Below are positions 1 through 11,786 of a DNA stretch of 64,000 nucleotides, piece after piece. The stretch covers positions 29,696,709-29,760,708 of the forward strand of contig NC_132896.1 of assembly GCF_030463535.1 (NCBI RefSeq). The letters are read 5' to 3'. Under the pieces are notes generated by a model. That model ran no database searches, was not told the origin of the DNA, and worked only from the letters and a program-made list of their open reading frames with translations. This DNA comes from Salminus brasiliensis. Its lineage: Eukaryota; Chordata; Actinopteri; Characiformes; Bryconidae. The position numbers were made by a program, and so were the translations under genes. Every line of letters begins with the position of its first letter. The stretch's first letter is position 1.

Positions 1-3000
1 TTCAACTTTGACTGTCCCACACCATGCCCAGTTTGGCAGTAGGTCTTAACAGAACATCTCCCAGAATAAAACCCATTCCGGACCCTGAATGTGTCCTGAC
101 CCCTCTCAGCTTTGACATCTGCGCTGTCTCACAGCTGGCTTTGTTGATGTTGGTGTGTGGCGTGGACTTGGCAGCGAGAGTTGCTCTCGCTCCTCGCCTC
201 ATCCAGATGGAACTGTTGTCTTTGCGCAGACTAATGCGCTCTGTTAAGGGGACAGCAACTTCCAGACAGGCAGAATCTGGTGGACTGAGAGCGCACCTTT
301 ATGTAGGGTCCTGCTGTACCCACAGTTTCTACATGGTGTCCTGCTGTGGGATCAAATAGCTGGGCTGTAGTGTCCGATCCGTTTGGCCCAGCGTAGTAAC
401 TTGCAGCGTAAAAGAACGGGAGGCTCCCTGAATCTGGAGACCGGATCTGTGGACCTTCATTTTTAAAACCCAGTAGCGCCCCCAACTGAGCTTTTTTTCT
501 GCCAGTGCTTTTGGTCTCGACTCCTTAAGAAAAGAAAACCCTCAGCAGGGTTTGGAGGGTAGTCCAGTTAGATCTGTGGGGGTTTTCTTCATGGCAGTAG
601 TTGAGGTCTCCTTTTGTAAGAATTCAGCATCCATGGCCCACATTTCACTGGCAGCCGCACACACCGCAACTCGTGTAGCCTTGCAGTTCTGTACCCTGAC
701 ACGTAAACACTACTGCTCAACAACCCAGTCTAATTTTGTTGCGAGTGATTCACCCCTGCACGTGATGTGGGATATGCAATTTGGAATGCCAGAACCTTGT
801 GTAAAGCCACCTAAATTATAGACTCCCAGTAACTACAATAAGGGCCTAGAGGTGGCTCGAATACAAAAATAACATGGCTGGATTCATTTGGGATATAGGA
901 ACTGTCACAAGGACCATGGCTGATATTACAAAAGGGCAGTTTGACCCATGTAAGGGTCGAAAGTCTTGGGTCCCCCGCTCATTCATTGGTTGTTCTGAAG
1001 TTAATGGTATTAAATAGAGTTGATCCTGCTTTTGTATGAATACTTTTGTCTCCACTGTCCAAGGAAAAGGCTTTCTACTAGATTTTGGAGGAGCATTGCC
1101 ATGAGGGTTTGATTGCATTCAGCGACAAGAGCGTTAGTGAAGTCAGGAAGGTGGATGATCCCAAAAGTATCAGATGGAGCACCATCCATCATACGGAGAC
1201 CACAGTTCTTCCACTGCTCCACAGCTCAAAGCTAGGGGCGTAATACCCCTCTAGCCCATGCCTGGCATTAGGCATGTTTATCCATGTGTGCATTGGCACA
1301 TGTGCCAGCAATGGGTGCATCTTAAATATCCGAATGCATTCTTTAGACTGGGTGTCCACAAACATTTGGACATATAGTATATTTGGTGCCTATATTTGGA
1401 GGGTAAGAGGCTAATTTTGGTAACTGGAAGTACTGGAAGTGTATTTCCACCAATTAGCATTGCCTAAACTGCATGCCTGTATAGTTAACAGGAAGGCTAT
1501 TGTAGTGTACACTCTGTCCCTCAGCAGACTCAAAGTAGCAGTTGTCACATGACGGATATTTCGCATTGTGCAGGTAATTGAATTTGATTGCACATGGCCT
1601 TTATTATTCACTGTGTGGGCATGCTGTCCCTGCAAAAAGGTTTCAGAGCATACTCGTCCATGGAGTACAGGCCTAGCTGTTGTTGTTGAGAGAACCTGAT
1701 TGGCATGACCACCACTTTAGATAATGTTGTTAACTAAGTGACTTGACGTTTCTGCCGGTACTTCTTTTCTTTCTTGAATGTATTTAATGTTAGATTTATC
1801 TGCAAACCAGAGATAAAACATGGCTGAGTTGAACTGGCCATATAAAGAGATCTGGTTAAAAAAAGATAAAGGAAGGATCTTAAGAAAATTCTCAGATACT
1901 TTCTCATGAAAGTCTGTAATCTTAAGATATTTTAAAGAAAATTGTTGTGATTGTAGCCGGTTAGCTTTTAGTCTTGCCCCTGCTCACTTCCCTGGGTTTG
2001 GCTTTCTCGAGTCTTACTGGTACCTTACCCTAGCGCAGATCCCTGTTTATTCCCCCTGGTTTTCGCTTCATCACATGCCTAGTTTAAGATCAGCACTGGA
2101 AAAGTTGCGGTCATGAGGCCGTCCCATAACTAGCAGAGTCTGGAGGCGATGAGCTGCTCTCAGTATTCCCCTGAAGTCGCTGTCAGCTTTAACTAGGGCT
2201 TCACCTTGCTTTAGTGGGTTGGGTGTAGGGCTGGGCGGAAAATTAATACTATATAAGACATTTTAACGATAAACGACTGATCAGTAAACTGAATACAGTG
2301 ATTTTATTTTTATTTTCTGCATTTCGACTAATTAAAGAAGTCTAATTACACTGTTGGTAATGCAACTTGCAGATGACCAGTGTTTACTAAGCACTAAGAA
2401 TATCCTCTATATATGTGTCACAATAACAACATTTATCACCATACGATAAAAATTCAATATCGTCATATTGAATTTGGCCCGTTTTCCAGCTCTGTTTTGG
2501 ATTTGCTGGATTTAATGTTGAAGAAGGATTTGAGGTTCATGGTGTGTCAGTTCCATGTCCTGAACCCTCATCGTTCAACTATGCCAAGATAAATGTAGTC
2601 TGACATCCGAGGGCCCCTTTTAGAAGATTGTCTTTCCTAAAACACTCCCATCCCATAGCCTCTCCATATGTTATTCTGCAGGACGGTTCTATTAGCCTGT
2701 GTGTTGGGAACTGATTTGTTCAGTTATGCTGTGTGCTGTGGTGTAGCAGCATGGTGTGCGTCACTGCTTAATCAAGTTATCAATGTGTGGACTCCCACTG
2801 TGAGGGGGAAAGCTGCCGTCTAATCTCGTGTTGTGTAACGAAGGTGACTCTGCACAGCTGGGTACAGTCTTTAATAAAGAGACTGCCAATACATATCTGT
2901 GTCTTCATGTTCTGGGACAGAACTAGGCATGGCGAGAACATAAAAGAGATGCAAAGGTGTGGAAAAGGAGCGATGGGAATGATGACACTTACTTGTGTGT

Positions 3001-3507
3001 GTATATAATGTATATACAGTATTGTTGACCATGATAGTTGCCTTTAAAGCAACATCCTGTAACATTATTTCCTTATAAAAACAGCTTTAAGATCATGGTG
3101 ATGGTCCATTGACTTCTAATAGGGAGAACAGAGCCTCTATCGTTGCTACTCTGGGCTTGGCACGCTGCTAGCAGGATAATCTTTAAGCTTGTCCAGAAAT
3201 GCGTGTAAGCATGTCCTCCTTTAGCAGCGCAAATTCCACTTCCCAACTGTAAGCAAGAACTGCCCATTTTCACATAATGCTGCTTTAAAGATGGCTTCTA
3301 TATTCCTTATTATTGTGAAAGTGCACTAGAACATCTAACTAACTGAGTGACTGACTTTCTATCTGTTTAGGCACTAACACAATTAACAAATGTGTGGTTC
3401 TCTTCTTTTTCCCTTCAACCCCCATTACACCATGTTCCCTCTCACTCTGTCTGCCTTCCTGTCTTTCTCTCTTCCTTTCTCTCCCATCATTCCACACGCT
3501 TCAAAAG
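1..3507. other. Repeat-rich stretch without a supportable exon
   Basis: I find no exon here that I would defend. A plus-strand open frame over about 24-359 has protein-like composition and an acceptor-like site near 136, but no partner exon in phase. The stretch lies upstream of the three putative exons at 3508-7436, so it is probably intronic or repeat DNA of that gene. One Tc1/mariner-type element (965-1381) is listed separately. A pyrimidine-rich run at about 3394-3500 leads into the 3508 acceptor. Confidence 0.5.
965..1381 (+). mobile_element. Non-autonomous Tc1/mariner-type element (family M1), copy 1
   Basis: M1 is a family of about 440-bp elements repeated a dozen times in this window. 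Full copies begin with CACTATATGGACAAAAGTAT and end with a partial inverted repeat of that start (23 of 29 positions match by my alignment) at a TA-rich boundary, which fits Tc1/mariner-type miniature elements. This copy lacks its first bases but keeps the body (CTACTAGATTTTGGAG, GGCATTAGGCATG, AGCAATGGGTGCA) and the terminus CCACAAACATTTGGACATAT. It encodes no protein. The superfamily is inferred from the termini. Confidence 0.75.
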
Positions 3508-6500
3508 ATAAGGCATGAAACGGCGGACGTCATCGAACCAGCTCTAGTGTTGGAGGTGCTGCAAGGTCAGTGCATTAGCCGCTGCAAAGCAGCAAGCCGT
3601 GCTGTCCGCCCGTGTGGTGGGATGCTCTGTGGGAGGCCTCATCTCTCTTCCTGTCACAGGCACACAAACTGTGAGGCTCGGGGGATGTTTTAAGGTCAAA
3701 AGAAGTGACCGATAGACTGTCTTAACAGTTTGGATCTTCTTGAAGTTCTGAAGTTACTGCATGAGTTTGAGTCTGTTTGAGTTTCAGGTCACAGAGGCAG
3801 TGATACTGATGAGGTTCCTGTAGTCTTTAAGGACATCGATGGTTAAAAAGGTTCACACTGTACAATGGAGTCACGTTGCACCGGGCATTCACCTTCTCGT
3901 TAATGTTTAGAAGAAGGGTCTGTTTTGGTCGTGGCCCCAAACTGTCGCTGAAGGAGATGTGAGGAAGCAAGGCCAGCTGTGTGAACAGTCCCAGATGGTC
4001 CACCCTGTGGCCACCCAGGGCCACTTCTCTGGTGTACTTCAGGCTTCTCCACAAGGGAGAGGTGTTTGTTTTACCAGCCTCTCAGTATCCTAACTGAAGG
4101 CTGAATTTAGTTATTGTGTAATGGGTAAAATTGAGTCCTGCTATCCTGGATTTGGGCAGTCTTCTGTTGTCAGATCCTCAAATTATTAACAGACATTCTG
4201 GTAAAAAAAAAAAAAAACAGAGCATTCCTAACCCCTAAACCTTTTACACTATAGATCATTCACTGTTTTGGGGGCCTGTTGGCATTCTTAGAGCCCATTC
4301 TAATTGAGGACAAGGCCGGATGCTGTGTTAACCTTTCTAGGTAAACTTGATAATGCATAATGCTCCTCATAAAGAGATGCAGCAAAATATGGATCATATG
4401 ACCTGACCAGCTCTCAGGATCAGCCTAAGTATCAGCCAGTCGAATATTTGGGTTTAAAATGGGCCGATACGTCTACATAGCTGATACATTGATCCATCCA
4501 TCTCGACTTTATATCCGGTCTGCAGGCCCACACTTCATTACTACCATGATTTATATAGTTTCATAGGCCCTAAAATAGAACCCTGAGGCACTCCACAAAA
4601 TATGTTAACTAAATAGTTCCAAAATAAGATAGATTCCAGTGTATTTCCAGTGTATTTGGGTCTTGGGTTGAGGTTAATATTAGGGTTAGAATGACCATTC
4701 CCTCTAAGGTTGGGAGAAAAGCTATGATGACGTTAATAGATACTCAGGGAAATGTGTGTAAAAGGAAAAGCTAAAAAGGAAAATTAGGAATATGTTTTGC
4801 ATGTTTGCATGGATACCTTGAAAACAGTAAACTCGCATTGTGTAGCTAGCGAGATATAAATGATCCAGTCACGTGAAAAACATGTTATTGTTGACCATAA
4901 ATAAATAACACTGAAGACATTTGTCATTCTACACAAAGCGATGAGAATTCATTTTGTACTTTTTCTTTTTTTGGCTTTGTTGATATTATTCATGTAAATT
5001 AATTTGCATACCTCAGAGATGCTCACTGCCTGCCACAACTTTGCTGAGGCGCCCTGTGTTTTGGTAATAATGGCAAGATGTTAGTAATTTGGGAAACTGA
5101 CTAGGTTATCATACTGTGAAAAATTCATACAACAACACCCCTAGTGTCATAAAAGATATCAAATGAACTGTATTGAATTTTTGAATGTGGCAAGGCTCTT
5201 TAGCCACACAGCCACACAATGGCAGTATATTTGTGTGCTGCTTACTCACATATTGTTGCTGTTGGACAAAAACCTTGCATCTCCATTTTTGCCGTTAGTG
5301 TTTCTTTCATTGTGAGTCTAGGAAGTTATCCATCACTTTGTACCCAAATTTTATGATGAATGGATAAAAATGCTCTGAAATGACTTGGAATATTATCTTT
5401 TTACATTGACTTCCATTGACAGAGAAGAAGGTTATTTGTCATTGTGGATTTTTTTTTTTGTCAGACAGCGATGCTATTTACTTGCTGTCATGCAAATGCT
5501 TTATATCTCCATTTTTGCCAGGTTTCACTTTTAAAATGTCTTGATGAATGGACCAATATAAATTCTCTGAAAAAGGACAGAAAAATCTTTTTACATTGAC
5601 TTCCATTGAAAATCGTTTCAGTGCCATTTTGGAGATACATGGTTTTTGCATGACAACGGAAATATGTTCTTGGGTTTGATGCATGATCCACAAAATGATG
5701 AAATCCTTGTTGTCATTCATTGCCTGTATGAGTGTATATGACAAAACGGGACACTGTAACTGTGTGTTTTCTTTGTCTTCCTTTTACAGTGTTGAAAAAG
5801 CCCCTCATCAGCGGTATGTGTGTGTATCGTGTCGTGCTGTAGACGTGTGTCGTGCTGTAGACGTGTGTCGTGCTGTAGACGTGTGTCGTGCTGTAGACGT
5901 GTGTTGTGCTGATAGGATAGTTCGTTGCCATTTTGTCTTTCCATGTGACAACATTGGCCATCTGTGAGTCACCCCTCTGTGAATCCGTGAAGCAGACTTT
6001 GTGGACGTTTCCTTTGAGACGGACACAGGAAATGAACGGCCCCTATCTGATGGTTGGGGTTAAAAGCGTCTTTTTTGTTCCGGTCCTGGCCCGCTTTCCA
6101 CCGTCCTAGACCCTCACCATAAAATGCAAAGCTGCAGAAGTGCCTCTGATCAGTGGGAAAGGGTGATTTCTGTCCACCTTATCTGACTGGAGAGTCTATA
6201 GTGAAGGCAGCAGTAGTCTAGAGAAGCGGCTTGCTGGTCCCATGTGGTGAGTCAGTGTGCAGTTGTGTTCTGACAAACAGTGTGGAATGTTCCCACTCAC
6301 TCAGAAGGCCTCCTTATATAAACTGCATCGACTCGCTTGAGGAAAGTGGAGCGTCCTGGGAAAAAGGGGCTGATGAAGAACTCCTGTTCGGATTTGCTGT
6401 TGAAAGATTTTATGAAGTGGCGTGGGCTCGGCTTGTTTCTTTGCAGGCTTGTTGGAGTTGGTTGGAGATGCTAGCTAGATGGGGTTTGCCTGATACTCAT

Positions 6501-7436
6501 AGAGAGCCTTGGAGATGTCTTCAGCTTATTTGGCTTTTTAGTTTTTTAGCAAACTTCAATCAAGCTGGATTTCAGTTGCTGATTGCATTGCTGTAAAACA
6601 TGTGATTGCATTCATGGACAAGAGTGTTAGTGAGGTCAGGATGTTGGATGATCATCACCCCACCTCATCCCCAACTTCCCAACTCATCCCAAAAGTGTTG
6701 GATGGAAGAGAGGACGGACGGCCACTGCAGCTCTGCAGCTCCACTGCTCCACAGCTTAATGCTGCTGGGGGGCTTTATACCCCTCTAGCCCATGTCTGGC
6801 ATCTGCTCCAGAGAGCCTGGTTGCATTCTCTACAGGGACTAGACTAGACAGGCTGTGTGTGTTTGCACATCTGTGTCAGCAATGGGTGCAACTAAAAGTA
6901 GCTGAAAGCATTCCTTAGAAGAGGTGTCCACAAACATTTGTCTCATAGACAAGTAGATGTGGTACCTTGTATTCCTTAGATATCTCATCTCCATTGCGAA
7001 TGTTCTCAGCAGGCTTCTTGGCCTTCTCAATTTTCTGGCGAAGTTTGGAGATGTTCTCTTAATGAGAGAAATGAAAAGGCATGATGGGATTGGTTATCCA
7101 GCTCCACAAGCCACATGCCGTGACCTTAATATGCCCTTATGAGAAGATCTAAAAGATCTATAGTAATACTATAGTAATATAGTAATACAGGATTTTACTG
7201 AGAGTAAAACCAGGATACTACATAAATAAACTTGCACATGCAAGAAAACACTGTGGATGATAAATTGTTTTTCTTGAAATTTGCATCTCTACACGTCTAG
7301 CAGATGTTTTATTTCAGGCATTTCAGCAAACAAAGCTGAGTTACCTGAATTTGCAGACTATGAAAGGCATAAAGTCACCCAACAGCAATGTGAAAGACTA
7401 GTGGAGAGCCTGCTGAGACATGACAACTGTGATTGA
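3508..7436 (+). CDS. Last three putative exons of an unrecognised gene
   Basis: Three segments join in one reading frame: 3508-3565, 5790-5813 and 7318-7436. The first follows a long pyrimidine tract and an AG, and ends CTGCAAG before gtcagtg. The second is a 24-base exon after cttttacag, ending before gtatgtg. The third follows tgttttatttcag and runs to TGA at 7434-7436. The phases agree (1, then 1, then stop). The joined tail has 65 residues and is well mixed, for example HETADVIEPALVLEVLQ in exon 1 and LPEFADYERHKVTQQQCERL in exon 3. The first acceptor could instead be five bases later, after ATAAG. I do not recognise the family. The 5' part would lie to the left, probably outside the window. 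Agreement of three phases with good splice sites is the main support; it could still be chance or a decayed gene. Confidence 0.5.
5255..5658 (+). mobile_element. Two adjacent copies of a miniature inverted-repeat element (family M3)
   Basis: Two related blocks (about 5255-5450 and 5487-5658) share GATGAATGGA, AATGCTCT-like and TTTTTACATTGACTTCCATT segments. The second starts TGTCATGCAAATGC with TATCTCCATTTTT just inside, and ends with a near reverse complement (TTTTGGAGATACATGG then TTTTTGCATGACA), so it is bounded by inverted repeats of about 25 bp. Relatives occur near 19430-19590, 19800-19880, 22375-22590 and 37402-37605. No protein is encoded. They lie in the intron between the first two putative exons of the unrecognised gene. 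Confidence 0.6.
5829..5911 (+). repeat. 18-bp tandem repeat beside a putative splice donor
   Basis: Four and a half head-to-tail units of GTGTCGTGCTGTAGACGT, nearly identical, start 16 bases after the putative donor at 5813/5814. The 18-base period is a multiple of three, so reading frames continue through it in several frames on both strands. This explains the repetitive open frames here; they are not evidence of a protein. The near-identity implies recent expansion. Confidence 0.9.
6600..6945 (+). mobile_element. M1 element, 5'-truncated, adjoining an rnf20 exon copy
   Basis: The body is typical of M1 (GTTAGTGAGGTCAGGATGTT, GGGCTTTATACCCCTCTAG, GTCAGCAATGGGTGCAACT) and the end is CCACAAACATTTG. 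The first third is missing. It is followed at once by DNA copied from rnf20. In rnf20 itself an M1 element (50437-50884) sits at the same place beside the same exon, so element and exon were probably duplicated together. Confidence 0.75.
6946..7120 (-). pseudogene. Degenerate duplicate of rnf20 penultimate exon and flanking intron
   Basis: Read on the minus strand, 6966-7058 matches the rnf20 exon at 50911-51015, and similarity continues into the intron to about 7120. The copy encodes [20 protein letters not shown] followed by RNGDEI, where the parent has [20 protein letters not shown] followed by RNGDEI. It lacks 12 bases near the 3' end: the parent's [11 protein letters not shown] becomes EISKEYK, still in frame. 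Its donor (CAAG then GTACC) is intact, but the parental acceptor ttag has become ttaa, so normal splicing is lost. No other rnf20 exon is nearby. It lies just upstream of the last putative exon of the unrecognised plus-strand gene, antisense to it. I call it a non-functional segmental copy. Confidence 0.85.
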
Positions 7437-9234
7437 AAGTCAAGATTATTTCACCATAGTGATTTTTGAATGCTCTCAAAGTTCAAATATTAATACTGTA
7501 TTGTTTAAATTTTAATAATAACTTCTCTGCATTATAATTATTATAATCATTTCTTTGCATTATTTGAGCAGCTGTTTTTGAGCAGTTGTCATTTTTGCAT
7601 ATAAATGCTCTAAATATCAAATATTTTTATTTAGAATTTGGGGGAAATGTTGTCCATGGTTTATGAAATACAACGCACATGTTAATTTCCCTTAAACACA
7701 CTGCCTATACATGGTAAAACCAGAGAAACTGATCATGTAAGGTGGTCTCTTAATTCTTTCCAAAGCTGTAGAAGCAGTATGGAAGTTCACTGTATATCCT
7801 ATAGTTTTACTACTGTATTATTACTACTCCCCCGAAACCGGGATTGGTCAGGATGCTCACTGCAGACAGCAAAAACACATTTACAAGTTAGTTGCACAAG
7901 CTGTGTACTATATCCATCTGTAGGGTCAGTGTTGTAAGTTTCAGTATTGCTGCTTTAATAAAAAAGCAAATGATAGGATCTGTTGTGCTGCCCTCTTTAA
8001 CACATGTTAACCCCTTTAAAGGGTTGGGGATGAGTTGAATCAGGTGTGTTACAGCAGGAAAATGACTAAAATGTGCAGATCACGCGGACTCCAGGACCAG
8101 CCTTGAGAAACACTGCACTATAATGAATGGCTCTATTATCTTCATAGATTCCAAGTGAATCTTCTGGTTTAATGCTTGACAGTTTCTAACAGGACTTATC
8201 TGATAGCTCTGTTTGTTTAAGGGGAGTGTAACAGAGTGAAACCTGCGGCTCTTGCTGGCTCAGACTTGCACTGGCCGGCATACATTTTGGCAGATAAACA
8301 CATGGCGGGAACTTGAGGCGTGCCAGTGTGATAGCAGATGTATCGTAACCCAGCAGGCTAACAGGGGATCCGTTTGTTGGTTTACAGCCATGCCTGTTTA
8401 GTTTAATAATGCTATTTTCTATAAGCTTTGAGAGCTTGTTTCTTTGACACTGGCCTGCCGCTCAGGTCGGTTGTATTTAGGACTTTTTTGGATCATTGAA
8501 ATACTAAGTAGTTTACAGTATGATACTTTAAGGCGTAACAATACATCTGTTCTGTGATACGATACTACAAATGTAGTTTTTCGATCATGGTATGATACAG
8601 GTTTCCTACCGAAGCTAGAAAGTTGAGATACAAGATCAGGAGATGATTGTTCATAGAAAATTGACCCACATTGGACTACAGTGGCCCTTTTACAGGGATG
8701 GCTTTCTGCCATCATAGCCAAAATGCAGTGTTTCTTTAGAGCATTTCTTTAAAAGTGAACAGAGCTAGCAGTGATAGTAACTAAAACAATAGGGCCTCTT
8801 CAGTTTCAGTGTTAAGTTACAGTGGTGATGATCCTGCCAGAAGGCATGGGGTGGGTTTCCTGTTAGGAGGTCGGCTATGAGTGTGAAAGAGCCTTGGTGA
8901 GGGAAATGACAGACGATGAAGACGATTGATGGATGGGTGGTTGTGTCATTGGTCGTGAGAGCTGTTGAAGTGGTAGCTTGTGTGTTTTGTAAAGCAATAG
9001 TTTTTGACACTAAAACTAAATTTTTCAGAGAATTAATGGTGTTACACATGCACATGTGACATTTGGCCAGAATGGCCGTCAAACTCCTGTGTCTGAGGGG
9101 CGTGATGGTGCTAGCATTTCACCCTGATATGTGGTGCGTCTCACCACAACAGCTAGCTTTTAGAAAGTGAAATTGTAAACCCATAAATCTTCATCACTTA
9201 GAGAATTGAGTAAAGCTTTGGGCGAACCTTCTTC
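7437..9234. other. Intergenic stretch with no gene seen
   Basis: This follows the stop codon of the unrecognised gene. AT-rich DNA at 7490-7640 could hold its 3' untranslated region, although I see no strong AATAAA close to the stop. The open frames here are short, have no splice partners and look like chance. I recognise no complete mobile element. Confidence 0.5.
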
Positions 9235-9842
9235 CGAGGGTGTGATTGAGGTGGGGAAAGGGGCGTTGAGGAGATTGGGCTGGAGGAATGAGGCATTAAG
9301 GAGATGGGGATGAAGTAATGGGGTGTTGTGGAGATGGGGTGAAGTAATAGGGCATTGAGGAGGCGGGGTGGAGTAATGGGCCATTGAGGAGTTAGGGGTG
9401 GAGTAATGGGGTGTTGTGGAGATGGGGTGGAGTGATGGGGCGTTGAGGAGGTGGGGTGGAGTGATGGGGCATTGAGGAAATGGGGTAGAGTAATGGGCCG
9501 TTGAAGAGATTGAGGTGGAGTTATGAGCGTTGAGGAGATGGGGGTAGATTAATGGGACGTTGAGGAGATTGAGGTGGAGTTATGGGCGTTGCGGAGATGA
9601 GCTAGAGTAATGGAGCGTTGAGGAGATTGAAGTGGAGTTATGGGCGTTGAGGAAATGGGGGTAGATTAATGGGATGTTGAGGAGATTGAGGTGGAGTTAT
9701 GAGCATTGCGGAGATGAGCTAGAATAATGGAGCGTTGAGGAGATTGAAGTGGAGTTATGGGCGTTGAGGAAATGGGGGTAGAGTAATGGGGCATTGAGGA
9801 GATTGAGGTGGAGTTATTGGCGCTGAGGAGATGGGGGTGGAT
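9235..9842 (+). repeat. 29-bp minisatellite with a 117-bp higher-order period
   Basis: About twenty degenerate units related to GAGTAATGGGGCGTTGAGGA plus GATGGGGTG (29-30 bases) run head to tail. In the right half four successive units form a longer period: GCGGAGATGAGCTAGA occurs at 9591 and again at 9708, 117 bases apart, with matching neighbours. The array is purine-rich on the plus strand. Open frames across it, mainly on the minus strand and rich in Ser, Thr, Pro and His, are by-products of the repeat. Confidence 0.9.
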
Positions 9843-11770
9843 TTTGCTACAGAGACAATACACTGACTCTGTAAAAGCTTTTTTAAGGTTAGCGTTGGGT
9901 GCAGACTAGTTCTGGAAGGAGGGTAAATAAAGTCGAGATAGAGATCGAAATGATCTGCCTTACAATACATAGAACATTCTGTATATATATTTCATTATTA
10001 TATTATATTTATATATTTCATACTTCATTATTCTGGGTCATAAACCCAGAAACCATGCCATTTGTCCCATCGTCTCCCATCAACTCTGAGGCAAACTGGC
10101 CAGGAAGTCATATTTCCAGTCCTAATTGTGCTGGAATCATCCCTGCGAGGAGGGCCTAACTGTGCCTCTGCGTGTCAGGTGGTGCTGCAAATTGCCTCCA
10201 CATCCTGTTTAGCTACAGCCTGCTGTCAGGGGCACAGCTGACAGCTTCCTCTTGGTGGGCTGACAGGACTCAACAGGGAGCTGATAGAGCATAAGCCCCT
10301 CCACACCCATTCCCAAGACGTACGAGAGGGTTCAACTGGTCTGGGATCTGTTTTCGGTCAGCTGTTTTCAGCGCTAGGGTGCTGATAACATGGATGTGCT
10401 GGAGTGGCTGGGTTTCAAGCGGTGTAATCTGTAAGAGGCAGCATCTGCTTATCAGGGCCGTGTGCAATGCCAAAACCGAGGCGTTGTTAAGCCCCTGCCA
10501 TGGGTGTAGTCAAACCCTTGTAAATGGGCAGTCAAAACATGTCATAAAGACAGGCTAACAGCGTCTCCCTCTCCATGAGAGAGAGAGAGAGAGAGAGGCT
10601 GTTTTTAATGCCATGCTCTCTAGCGCTGATTAGTCTTTATTGTTTTATATTAGCGTAAACTGCATTGACTGTAGACCAGTCCTAAAGGCAGAGTCTCTGT
10701 GATTGAGAGAGTGTGCATTTTGGCACGAGGTTCTAAACTGAAGCACTATTCAAGCTGGATTAGTTTTATCAGGGAAGTTTCTGTAATGTCGTTTGTCTGG
10801 ATTTGACTGGCTGGTTTGTGCAGTGTGAAGTATCCATGTAATTTTCCCAAATTACCATGACCTTAAACTCGTAAAAATAAAGGTTCTACAAAGGGTTCTT
10901 ACGGTGATAGCATAGAAGAACCATTTTTGGTTCCATAAAAACACTTTTGTGAAAGTAATGTGTGTGTGTGTGAAGAACCTTTTTAATGGTTTAAAGAAGT
11001 GGATGTAAAGGTTCTTCTCGCTCACATCTCTCACTAAAGAACCCTTTATAGCACCTTTTAATTTGTAGACTGTACACGACTGATTGCATGGGAATGCAAC
11101 GGACATCTCAATTGAGGTGTAATTATACACAATAATGAGCGGAATCATTAAGACCACCTTCCCTGTCGTCCAAGAGAGCAGGTTCATCAGACTTGGCAAC
11201 TTTCTTCCATCACTTCGAGGTCTAGTCCAGTTCCTGGTCTCCTGGTCAATGCTGTAGGCACTGTTGGTAGTTACTCACCTCTGAGTAACTGAAGCCAGAA
11301 GCCCTCACAAGCCTTGCCGCTTTGGAGATGCTCTGATCCTAGGCATGGCGATTCTCTTCTTGCTGGTCAGATCTTTACATCTGGTCATTTCAACAATATC
11401 CGCTGCATATAAAATGGTCTTAATGGTTTGGCTCAATAGTGCCATACATATCTGCCAAGGATGATGTTGATACAGAGACCAAAACATTCCTGAAATGTTC
11501 TCCTTAAAGGTTTTTTTGGGGGGGGGTTCTCCACCTAAAAAGAAGGCATAGGTGCCTTCAAATACACCCCAAACAGCTGCTAAACGTATTCATGCACATC
11601 TGCATCTCCGTTCTTCTCTCCAGGTTACACCAGTAGAGCTTTGTGTGCCATCCCACACACCCCATCCCTTGCTCCTGTAGCCTTCCTTAAAAACCTTGTA
11701 AACTCTGTGCTCTGGTAATGTGTCTCTCCCACAGTGATTAATGCTGTCTCGTCTTTCTTTTGATTTCCAG
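9843..11770. other. Intergenic DNA upstream of the cracdl-like coding start
   Basis: No coding exon is supported. The stretch contains a short AT-rich run near 9975-10020, a GA microsatellite at 10577-10597 and an M2-type element at 10868-11062. A noncoding first exon and promoter of the cracdl-like gene could lie here or further upstream, because the first coding exon at 11771 begins with a splice acceptor; I cannot place them. Confidence 0.45.
10868..11062 (+). mobile_element. Miniature element of the AAAGGTTCT family (M2), copy 1
   Basis: M2 elements are about 230 bp and consist largely of AAAGAACC / GGTTCTTT words facing both ways, so they can fold on themselves. This copy has AAAGGTTCTACAAAGGGTTC at the left and AAAGAACCCTTTATAGCACC at the right. 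Relatives lie at 21014-21245, 23640-23760, 31265-31430, 44012-44256 and 45530-45685. No coding capacity. The transposon superfamily is not established. Confidence 0.65.
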
Positions 11771-11786
11771 TAGTGATTGCGGCATC

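Noticed and set aside
5683-5967. Plus- and minus-strand frames with six-residue repeats
   Set aside because: They are by-products of the 18-bp tandem repeat, open in several frames at once.
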